The notes under the pieces were generated by a model. That model searched no databases, was not told the DNA's origin, and was given only the letters and a program-made list of their open reading frames with translations. 13,833 nt of DNA from Oscillospiraceae bacterium (GTDB lineage: Bacteria; Bacillota; Clostridia; Oscillospirales; Ruminococcaceae). A program made the translations under genes and the position numbers. Of the stretch, positions 1-6,137 are shown piece by piece; position 1 is the first letter of the stretch; every line of letters begins with the position of its first letter. The DNA is taken from contig JAEDGE010000044.1 of assembly GCA_016297675.1 (NCBI GenBank), positions 1 to 13,833 on the forward strand. Reading direction: 5' to 3'.

Positions 1-467
1 GAAATTATCGTTATGAGTTACTGGAACAAGTGCTCTATCGAGCAGAAGCAATTGGTTCCAGTGCGGGACAAGAGAGAGTGCAGGAGCAGGTGCAGCAAAT
101 TCTACCAGACCAGAAAAAACGGTTGCTGTATTTGCAGAATGGCACAGTTTATTTTTTACAGTCAGATGGCACAGAAGGGGAGCCTTTGCCGCTTGAACAG
201 GTAAAAACTTTGTTTTCTCTTGATTTGGAGGAAGAACAAACGACTTTTGCAGGATTAACAGAAGATGGAACACTTTCTCTGTGGATTTATGATGATGCAT
301 CTGGCAGTTATGTACAGCGAATTGCATTTTATCTGGTAGAAGTAGAGGATGTTGCTTCACAGGTGCGTGGTTGGGAGACAGTTGTCCAACTACAATGCAC
401 TGATCAGGTGCTGATTGGAATGGATGCAAATGGAATGCCGATTCGTGCGATCCCACTGCAATTTTAA
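1..467 (+). CDS. 3' end of an unrecognised protein-coding gene (partial)
   Basis: The frame is open from the left edge (first full codon at position 3) to the TAA at 465-467, giving about 154 C-terminal residues that begin NYRYELLEQV. The start lies outside the window. I do not recognise the family. The visible part opens with a charged, probably helical stretch (YELLEQVLYRAEA through VQEQVQQILPDQKK). It then becomes beta-rich, with short alternating strands and turns such as LLYLQNGTVYFLQSDGT and GTLSLWIYDDASGSYVQ. No signal peptide or membrane segment is visible in this part. It ends about 125 bp before the glnN promoter with only a weak terminator candidate between, so it belongs to an upstream unit. 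An internal GTG at 30 could serve as a start, but the open frame upstream argues against it. Coding status is fairly sure; function is unknown. Confidence 0.7.
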   Translation, partial: NYRYELLEQVLYRAEAIGSSAGQERVQEQVQQILPDQKKRLLYLQNGTVYFLQSDGTEGEPLPLEQVKTLFSLDLEEEQTTFAGLTEDGTLSLWIYDDASGSYVQRIAFYLVEVEDVASQVRGWETVVQLQCTDQVLIGMDANGMPIRAIPLQF

Positions 468-514
468 ATGGAATCTCTCACTTCTATTTCTTTTCTGAAA
501 CCGAATAAAAAAAC

Positions 515-566
515 AAAAATTGCTGAAAAACTTAAAAATCGTTTTTTATTTTGGCATTTTTCTTTT
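515..566 (+). terminator. Weak AT-rich terminator candidate after the upstream gene
   Basis: AAAAA (515-519) plus TGC (521-523) can pair with GCA plus TTTTT (554-561), with T520 bulged. Inside this, AAAAAC (526-531) pairs with GTTTTT (541-546). A T-rich tract follows. The stem is mostly A-T pairs, so this is a low-confidence intrinsic terminator. The rest of the 468-591 stretch is A/T-rich and shows nothing else I can support. Confidence 0.3.
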
Positions 567-591
567 CGGATAACGCAAATTTTGAAAATGC

Positions 592-620
592 TTGACAAAG
601 AGCTGAAATTGCGGTATGAT
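592..620 (+). promoter_or_regulatory. Sigma-A-type promoter of glnN
   Basis: A perfect -35 TTGACA (592-597) and a near-perfect -10 TATGAT (615-620) are separated by exactly 17 nt. Transcription should begin near 627, leaving a leader of about 135 nt before the glnN ATG. Because the core promoter is so strong, regulation probably happens after initiation, in the leader. Confidence 0.8.
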
Positions 621-626
621 AGAAAC

Positions 627-746
627 ATGAAGTCAATATTTTCTGAAACAAAGACGTTTCGTTGGTGCACTCTTTTCGTTCTCGTCATAGGATAATATGC
701 GTGACGGTAGGGGAGGAAAGTTTTCTACGAGCGTCTTTTTTATTTT
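627..746 (+). promoter_or_regulatory. Structured leader of glnN: putative antiterminator/terminator switch (ANTAR-like hairpin)
   Basis: Seen directly: GAAAC (645-649), hexaloop AAAGAC (650-655) and GTTTC (656-660) form a perfect 5-bp hairpin. The hexaloop has A at position 1 and G at position 4. Its loop and the first 3' stem base are also the 5' arm of a longer pairing, AAAGACG (650-656) with CGTCTTT (732-738). That pairing can be extended by CGT (660-662) with ACG (727-729), and it runs directly into a T tract at 736-741. The long-range stem encloses further pairings: CGTCAT (683-688) with GTGACG (701-706), and CTTTTC (672-677) with GGAAAG (715-720). The glnN ribosome binding site follows at 747-752. 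Known: ANTAR proteins bind hairpins with A1/G4 hexaloops that overlap terminators, and the ANTAR protein NitR is linked to glutamine synthetase control in clostridia. Inferred: transcription attenuation in response to nitrogen. The usual second upstream ANTAR hairpin is not evident. Confidence 0.55.
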
Positions 747-761
747 AGGAGGTTATTTATC

Positions 762-2852
762 ATGTCAAAAAATGTTGCGGATTTCTTTGCATGTGATGTC
801 TTTAATGATGAGGTGATGAAGGCAAGACTGCCAAAGGCAGTTTACAAGGCACTGACCAAAACCAGAAAGCTTGGTGTACCGTTGGATCCGACTTATGCGG
901 ATGTCGTAGCAAATGCATTGAAGGACTGGGCAATTGAACACGGTGCCACACACTATACACACTGGTTCCAGCCGATGACAGGTTCCACGGCTGAAAAGCA
1001 CGATTCTTTTATTACCCCGACAGATAACGGCATGGTAATTATGAATTTTTCTGGTAAGGAATTGGTAAAGGGTGAACCGGATGCTTCTTCTTTCCCGTCT
1101 GGCGGTCTGCGTGCCACCAGTTCAGCAAGAGGTTATACCGCATGGGATCCGACTTCTTTCTGTTTTGTAAAGGAAGGTTCTCTGTACATTCCGACCGCAT
1201 TCGTTTCTTATACCGGTGAAACATTGGATAAGAAAACACCGCTGCTGCGTTCTATGGATGTATTGAGTCAGCAGGCAATTCGGGTACTGCGTCTGTTTGG
1301 CAATACCACAGCCACAAAGGTCACTTCTACGGTTGGTCCAGAACAAGAGTATTTCCTGATTGATAAAGATATGTATGATAAGCGGGAAGACTTGATTATG
1401 ACTGGAAGAACACTGTTCGGTGCAATGCCGCCAAAGGGACAGGAATTGGATGATCAGTACTTTGCAAACCTGAAGCCAAGAATTCGGGACTATATGGCAG
1501 ACTTGGATGAAAGACTGTGGAAATTGGGTGTGTTTGCAACCACAAAGCACAACGAAGTTGCTCCGGCACAGCACGAAATGGCACCAGTTTTCTCTACAAC
1601 CAATATTTCTACTGACCAGAATGAACTGGCAATGGAAGTGATGAAGAAGCTGGCGGTCAAGCATGGTTTGGTTTGCTTGCTGCACGAAAAGCCGTTCGAG
1701 GGTGTAAACGGTTCTGGCAAGCACAATAACTGGTCGATTGCTACCAATGATGGACAGAATCTGTTGAATCCTGGCAGCACACCAATGGAGAACTTGCAGT
1801 TCTTGACATTCCTGTGTGCGGTAATCAAGGGCGTAGATGAATATGCAGACCTGCTGCGAATCAGTGCGGCATCTGCTGCAAATGACCATAGATTGGGTGC
1901 CAACGAAGCACCGCCGGCAATTATCTCTATCTTCATGGGTGAAGAATTGCAGGGTGTTCTGGATGCACTGGTATCTGGTGGTACTTATGTCAGCGAATCG
2001 AAGACTTTCAAGATTGGTGTAGATGCTCTGCCAGACTTCCCGAAGGATTCCACTGACCGGAACAGAACCTCTCCATTTGCCTTCACAGGCAACCGGTTTG
2101 AGTTCAGAATGGTTGGTTCTTCTGAAAATATTGCTTGCCCGAATCATATGCTGAATACAATTGTTGCAAGTGAGTTGTGTGACATTGCAGATCAGATGGA
2201 GCGTGTACCGGCTGAACAGTTCCGTGAGGAACTGAAAAAGCTGCTGGCAGATATCGTAACAGAACATAAACGAGTGATTTTCAACGGCGATGGTTATTCC
2301 GATGCATGGGTAGAAGAGGCAGCCAAGAGAGGGCTTCCGAACTACAAAACGACTGCGGATTGTGTACCGCATTATGCAGATGAGAAGAATGTCAAGCTGT
2401 TTGAAAAGTTTGGAATCTTCACAAAGGCAGAAATAGAAGCAAGAGTGGAGATCCTGCTGGAGTGTTATGCAAAGACGATCAATATTGAATCTTTGACCAT
2501 GATTGATATGGCAAAGAAGAAGTATATTCCGGCTTGCCTGTCATATTCCAAGGAATTGGCAGATGCCATTGCAGTCAAGAAGAGCATTGATGTTTGTGCG
2601 TGTGTAGAAACAGAAATGGTCAAGAAGATTACAGATTTGACGAAACAGGCATATGATGCAACTGCAAAGTTGGAAGAGGTTACTGCTGTGGCAGCAGCAA
2701 AGACCTGCATGAAGGAAATGGCAAACGCTTACAGAGATACCGTTTTGCCATTAATGGAGGAATTGCGGAATGCTGTAGATGCGTTGGAAGTGCTTCTTCC
2801 TTCTACAATCTGGCCAGTACCAGCATACAGCGAAATGATTTTCAATGTATAA
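762..2852 (+). CDS. glnN: Glutamine synthetase type III (GSIII)
   Basis: Makes L-glutamine from glutamate, ammonia and ATP in the cytoplasm. The 696-residue length fits GSIII (about 700) and not GSI (about 450). Type III signatures are visible: GPEQEYFLID (192-201), the glutamate-binding stretch NEVAPAQHEM (264-273), LLHEKPFEGVNGSGKHNNWS (306-325), GANEAPPAI (379-387) and the ATP/active-site region DRNRTSPFAF (432-441) leading to NRFEFRMVGSS (444-454). The C-terminal helical region (about 590-680), rich in Ala, Lys and Glu, is typical of this family. The ATG at 762 is preceded by AGGAGG (747-752) with a 9-nt spacer. The gene is monocistronic between its own promoter and the terminator at 2896-2934. 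It is the only gene here with a long structured leader, suggesting nitrogen-responsive antitermination. A long antisense open frame inside it is a shadow. Confidence 0.97.
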   Translation: MSKNVADFFACDVFNDEVMKARLPKAVYKALTKTRKLGVPLDPTYADVVANALKDWAIEHGATHYTHWFQPMTGSTAEKHDSFITPTDNGMVIMNFSGKELVKGEPDASSFPSGGLRATSSARGYTAWDPTSFCFVKEGSLYIPTAFVSYTGETLDKKTPLLRSMDVLSQQAIRVLRLFGNTTATKVTSTVGPEQEYFLIDKDMYDKREDLIMTGRTLFGAMPPKGQELDDQYFANLKPRIRDYMADLDERLWKLGVFATTKHNEVAPAQHEMAPVFSTTNISTDQNELAMEVMKKLAVKHGLVCLLHEKPFEGVNGSGKHNNWSIATNDGQNLLNPGSTPMENLQFLTFLCAVIKGVDEYADLLRISAASAANDHRLGANEAPPAIISIFMGEELQGVLDALVSGGTYVSESKTFKIGVDALPDFPKDSTDRNRTSPFAFTGNRFEFRMVGSSENIACPNHMLNTIVASELCDIADQMERVPAEQFREELKKLLADIVTEHKRVIFNGDGYSDAWVEEAAKRGLPNYKTTADCVPHYADEKNVKLFEKFGIFTKAEIEARVEILLECYAKTINIESLTMIDMAKKKYIPACLSYSKELADAIAVKKSIDVCACVETEMVKKITDLTKQAYDATAKLEEVTAVAAAKTCMKEMANAYRDTVLPLMEELRNAVDALEVLLPSTIWPVPAYSEMIFNV

Positions 2853-2895
2853 TTGCCATTATATTATATTTGGGAGTACCTCATAAAATTTATGG

Positions 2896-2934
2896 GAAAG
2901 ACCTGCTTGTAAAAGAGTGGGTCTTTCTTTTTTT
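2896..2934 (+). terminator. Intrinsic terminator of glnN
   Basis: GAAAGACC (2896-2903) pairs perfectly with GGTCTTTC (2920-2927) over 8 bp around a 16-nt loop, and a T tract follows (2928-2934). Just upstream, CATAAA/TTTATG (2882-2894) is a short AT dyad of unclear meaning. Confidence 0.85.
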
Positions 2935-2944
2935 GAAAAAATAG

Positions 2945-2973
2945 TTGCAGAAGCGTTCGTTTTTTGTTATAAT
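2945..2973 (+). promoter_or_regulatory. Promoter of the coaX-luxS-membrane protein unit
   Basis: A -35-like TTGCAG (2945-2950) and a perfect -10 TATAAT (2968-2973) are separated by 17 nt, right after the glnN terminator. Transcription would begin near 2980, giving a very short leader that holds the AAAGGAGG-type ribosome binding site at 2983-2990. Confidence 0.7.
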
Positions 2974-2994
2974 AGAAAAGAAAAGGAGGGCGTT

Positions 2995-3780
2995 ATGGTA
3001 CTCGCAATTGACATCGGAAACACGAATATCAGCATTGGGTGCTTTCAAGAAGAAAATATCCTGCTGGTAGAGCGAATTTCTACTAATCAGACTGCAACCG
3101 CATTGGAATATGCCGTTTCTTTCAAACTGATTCTGGAAATTTATCACATTGCCATTACATCGGTGGAAGGCAGCATTATTTCCTCTGTCGTACCTTCGAT
3201 TACCAATACAGTACGGCAGGCATTAGAAATGATTACAAAAAAAGAAGTCATGATTGTCGGACCTGGTATTCGCACTGGTTTAAAAATTTGTATTGACAAT
3301 CCAGCTCAGTTGGGCAGTGACTTGGTGGTAGAAGCAGTCGCTGCTTTGCAGCAATATCCGATTCCGCTTGCCATCATTGATTTGGGGACTGCCACCACAA
3401 TCTCTGTCATCAATGCAAAATCGGAATATATTGGCGGAATGATTTTGCCGGGCATTAAAGTTTCCTTGGCAGCCTTGACACAGCAAACTGCACAACTTCC
3501 CAAAATTGCATTAGAACGACCCAAAAAGCGAATTGGCAGCAATACCATAGAATGCATGAAAAGTGGTGTGTTATATGGAACGGCTTGTTCGTTGGATGGA
3601 TTACTGGAACAAATTGAATCGGAGTTGCAGCAGCCTGTGACGGCGATTGTAACGGGGGAAATTGCATCTGTGATCGTTCCTTGCTGTAAACGAAAAATGG
3701 TTGTGGATGAAAAATTATTACTGCGGGGCTTACAAATTATCTATCTCAAAAATAAAAGAGAAAAGGAGCGAAAAGGATAA
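2995..3780 (+). CDS. coaX: Type III pantothenate kinase (CoaX)
   Basis: Phosphorylates pantothenate, the first step of coenzyme A synthesis, in the cytoplasm. The 261 residues match CoaX length (about 255-265). ASKHA-fold landmarks are in order: the phosphate-1 motif DIGNTN (6-11), GPGIRTGL (89-96), the catalytic-Asp segment LGSDLVVEAV (106-115, Asp109), IDLGTATTISVI (128-139) and GGMILPGIKVSLAAL (147-161). In many CoaX proteins the residue after the catalytic Asp is Arg (GADR); here it is Leu. The start at 2995 is chosen because the AAAGGAGG-type site ends 4 nt upstream and the conserved DIGNTN follows at once. An in-frame ATG at 2917 lies inside the preceding terminator and upstream of the promoter, so it is not used. 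The Lys/Glu-rich tail (about 251-261) is poorly conserved. luxS begins one base after the stop. Confidence 0.95.
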   Translation: MVLAIDIGNTNISIGCFQEENILLVERISTNQTATALEYAVSFKLILEIYHIAITSVEGSIISSVVPSITNTVRQALEMITKKEVMIVGPGIRTGLKICIDNPAQLGSDLVVEAVAALQQYPIPLAIIDLGTATTISVINAKSEYIGGMILPGIKVSLAALTQQTAQLPKIALERPKKRIGSNTIECMKSGVLYGTACSLDGLLEQIESELQQPVTAIVTGEIASVIVPCCKRKMVVDEKLLLRGLQIIYLKNKREKERKG

Positions 3781-3781
3781 C

Positions 3782-4249
3782 ATGAAAACAATTGCAAGTT
3801 TCACTGTAAATCATGATGTGTTAAAACAGGGCATATATGTTTCCAGGGTAGACGGTGATGTCATCACCTATGATATTCGGATGAAAGTGCCAAACAATCC
3901 GGAGCAAGATTATCTGGAAGACAATGCGTTGCATACATTTGAGCACTTGTTTGCAACTTATGTACGCAATACGCCGGATTCGGATGCCATTGTCTATGTG
4001 GGTCCGATGGGTTGCCGTACAGGTTTTTATTTTTTGACCAGAGACACACTGTCTAAAAAGGATGCCATTCGTCTGGTACAGGAAACATTGGCATTTGTTT
4101 TGCAATTTGAGGAAGAAATTCCAGGTAGCAAGCGGCAGGAGTGTGGCAACTATTTGGCACATGATTTAGCTGGTGCGAAGCAAATTGCAAAGGAAATGCA
4201 GCCAATATTAGCAAATTGGACACCAGAACAAATGGAATATCCAGAATAA
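3782..4249 (+). CDS. luxS: S-ribosylhomocysteine lyase (LuxS)
   Basis: Cleaves S-ribosylhomocysteine to homocysteine and 4,5-dihydroxypentane-2,3-dione, the autoinducer-2 precursor, as part of the activated methyl cycle. The protein has 155 residues, the usual length. The metal-binding motif HTFEH (51-55, His51 and His55), the catalytic cysteine in GPMGCRTGFYF (Cys78) and the third metal ligand in QECGNY (Cys121) are all present, so the enzyme should be active. The ATG at 3782 is chosen because MKTIASFTVNHD matches the usual N terminus. An in-frame ATG at 3701 is inside coaX. Ribosome binding is probably AAGGAG (3763-3768) or AAAAGG (3771-3776) within the coaX 3' end, implying coupled translation. 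No mtnN/pfs gene, the usual partner step, is visible in the window. Confidence 0.97.
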   Translation: MKTIASFTVNHDVLKQGIYVSRVDGDVITYDIRMKVPNNPEQDYLEDNALHTFEHLFATYVRNTPDSDAIVYVGPMGCRTGFYFLTRDTLSKKDAIRLVQETLAFVLQFEEEIPGSKRQECGNYLAHDLAGAKQIAKEMQPILANWTPEQMEYPE

Positions 4250-4262
4250 AGGAGAAAGACAA

Positions 4263-6032
4263 ATGGAAGAAAATAACACACTAACGAGTACGGCTCCAAT
4301 AGTGGAACCGATACCGGAATCGGATGAGACAGATTCTGTTATACAGGAAGTCGCTGTAGAGGTAGAAGAAGCCCCTGTTCCCATCTGGAGTGGGAATGTG
4401 CCATCTAAGAAAAAGCAGATTCTACAAAAAATTAATCAGTTTTTTCAGGTGATATGGCCGTTGATGCTACTTTTGGGCAGCATTGCAGTAGTATTGTATT
4501 ACATCTTTTTCCCTGCAAGGGGTGAGTTTCATTCGGACTGTACGGATACTCTTTATTGGGCAGAAGCTGCTATGCAGGGCAATGGGCTCATCAATCCGGA
4601 CTTTACTTATGCAGCTCTGATGCCGTTCGGCGGAAATCTGTTTATGCAAATTTGGATTCCGTTCTTCGGAATTTCCATGACAACACATACTTTGGGCATG
4701 GCAACTTTCTTTGTATTCTTTGTAGGATCTCTTTGTCTGATGCTGAGAGAGATGCATTTTGGGTTACGAAGTCTATCGGTAACAGTGAGTGGTTTGCTGA
4801 TGACACTTTGCCTCAGTCAGAAAATTCGTGAAATTTTCTGGGGACATATCATCTATTACAGTCTTGGAATTTTATTTTTGTTTATTGGTCTGTTTTTGGT
4901 GTTGCGAATTATGAACCTTTCAGAAAGACGACCAACAAAGGGCATTTTGGTACAAAAGATTGTTTTTATGGTGTTGCTTGCCGTAGATTTCATCATCTGC
5001 TGTACCAATTCCACAACAGCAATTGCATTGTTTGCTTTGCCAATTATCGGTGGAGTATTCTGTGAACGATTTTTAGACTGTCGTACCCGTCTCCGGAGTC
5101 GTAAGAATTATACAGCTCTGTTGATATTGGTCATTTGTGGCATAGGACTGTTGCTTGGTATGAAATGGGGAGCTGCGATTGCCGGTGATGTAAGGGGTGG
5201 ATATGCAGAGGCATACTCAAAGTTTTCCAACACCGATGAATGGTGGGGGCATGTAGAAAGTTTACCACTGGCATTCCTCTGGATGCTGGGCTTAGAAGTC
5301 AGCAATCAGGACAAGTTGGCATCCATCGAGGGCGTACAGGTCATTCTGACCATTTTCTATGCTTTATTCTTGGCAATTATACCAGTCATTGCGCTTTGCT
5401 GCTATCGCAAAATCAAAGAAACAGGTGTACGGATTTTAATTTGGGCACATTGGATTGTCACAGCATTTATTTTGGTTGGTTATTTCTGTGGACTGCTGTC
5501 AGCCGGAAACTGGAGAATTTCCCCGGCAATTTGTACCGGTGTGTTAGTATCTTTTGCCTTTTTACGTTGGCTGTATCATCAGGTAGAATATAAGCGGCTT
5601 AGTATTTTGCTTTGTATTCCGTTGGCATATATCTGTCTGCATAGTGGTTGGCAAGTGGTGAAAATGCCGAAGGATTCCTATAAAACCAATGTCAACTATG
5701 AATTAGGAGAATACCTGAAAGAGCAAGATTTAACATATGGTTATGCAAGCTTCTGGCATTCACAGGCAATTACAGTATTGGAAGATTCTGAGGTAAAGGT
5801 AAGAACAGTGGATTTCTCTGATGTCAATGGTGTTACGAAGAGCCTTTATCAAAATAATCAGAATTGGTTTAAAGATCAGCCGGGTCAAGATCGTTATTTC
5901 CTGCTGATGGAACAGGGAGAACTGGATAAGTTAAATATGTCCACTTCTTTGCTTCTGACAATGTCACACGAAGAGTTATATTATAAGGGATATACAATTT
6001 GGGTTTTCTCAGAAAATATTTTCTCTGAATAA
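4263..6032 (+). CDS. Large polytopic membrane protein, possible GT-C-type glycosyltransferase
   Basis: 589 residues. The N-terminal 55 or so are acidic, rich in Glu, Pro and Val, and likely cytoplasmic. About 11-12 hydrophobic segments follow, by eye near 64-84, 142-160, 168-186, 196-216, 230-248, 250-266, 284-304, 333-345, 357-380, 390-412, 418-434 and 446-462. A soluble tail (about 470-589) carries GYASFWHSQAITVLEDSEVKV. The first large outward loop holds FHSDCTDTLYWAEA (89-102), with two aspartates (92 and 95). That is where GT-C glycosyltransferases carry their acidic catalytic pair, so a lipid-linked-sugar transferase is a reasonable guess, but I see no family-defining motif. AAAGGAG (4248-4254) overlaps the luxS stop, and the 13-nt gap implies co-transcription with coaX-luxS. 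It is followed by a strong terminator. Confidence 0.85.
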   Translation: MEENNTLTSTAPIVEPIPESDETDSVIQEVAVEVEEAPVPIWSGNVPSKKKQILQKINQFFQVIWPLMLLLGSIAVVLYYIFFPARGEFHSDCTDTLYWAEAAMQGNGLINPDFTYAALMPFGGNLFMQIWIPFFGISMTTHTLGMATFFVFFVGSLCLMLREMHFGLRSLSVTVSGLLMTLCLSQKIREIFWGHIIYYSLGILFLFIGLFLVLRIMNLSERRPTKGILVQKIVFMVLLAVDFIICCTNSTTAIALFALPIIGGVFCERFLDCRTRLRSRKNYTALLILVICGIGLLLGMKWGAAIAGDVRGGYAEAYSKFSNTDEWWGHVESLPLAFLWMLGLEVSNQDKLASIEGVQVILTIFYALFLAIIPVIALCCYRKIKETGVRILIWAHWIVTAFILVGYFCGLLSAGNWRISPAICTGVLVSFAFLRWLYHQVEYKRLSILLCIPLAYICLHSGWQVVKMPKDSYKTNVNYELGEYLKEQDLTYGYASFWHSQAITVLEDSEVKVRTVDFSDVNGVTKSLYQNNQNWFKDQPGQDRYFLLMEQGELDKLNMSTSLLLTMSHEELYYKGYTIWVFSENIFSE

Positions 6033-6051
6033 AAATTGGGATTCCAAACAG

Positions 6052-6092
6052 AAAAGGCTGCCGGTTTCAAATTGAAATCAGCAGCCTTTTTT
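6052..6092. terminator. Bidirectional intrinsic terminator between convergent genes
   Basis: AAAAGGCTGC (6052-6061) pairs perfectly with GCAGCCTTTT (6081-6090). After a single C/A mismatch the stem continues with GGTTTC (6063-6068) against GAAATC (6074-6079, one G-U pair) around the loop AAATT. T tracts exist on both strands (TTTTTT after the stem, and TTTT-C-TG-TTT on the reverse), so it can end both the 4263-6032 gene and ppk1. Confidence 0.92.
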
Positions 6093-6137
6093 ATTTGATT
6101 AAATGGAAGAGCGATTTTGAATATATTTTTATGGAAT

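Noticed and set aside
627..695. A 22-codon leader-peptide-like frame (MKSIFSETKTFRWC...) in the glnN leader
   Set aside because: The ATG coincides with the predicted transcription start, so there is no ribosome binding site. It contains no glutamine codons or codon runs that would explain attenuation. Possible leaderless translation cannot be excluded.
468..695. Overlapping short frames on both strands between the upstream gene and glnN
   Set aside because: They cross the promoter and leader, lack ribosome binding sites, and have low-complexity Lys/Phe/Ser composition.
660..740. A known glutamine riboswitch in the glnN leader
   Set aside because: The known glutamine aptamers are mainly cyanobacterial and marine, and I do not see their conserved core here. 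The ANTAR-like arrangement fits better.
1122..2372. A 416-codon antisense open frame inside glnN
   Set aside because: It lies wholly opposite a clear GSIII coding sequence, has no ribosome binding site or promoter, and its Cys/Gln/Ile/His-rich composition is typical of an antisense shadow.
2882..2894. CATAAA-A-TTTATG dyad before the glnN terminator as an operator
   Set aside because: A short AT-only palindrome inside a 3' untranslated region, not near a promoter core. Likely chance.
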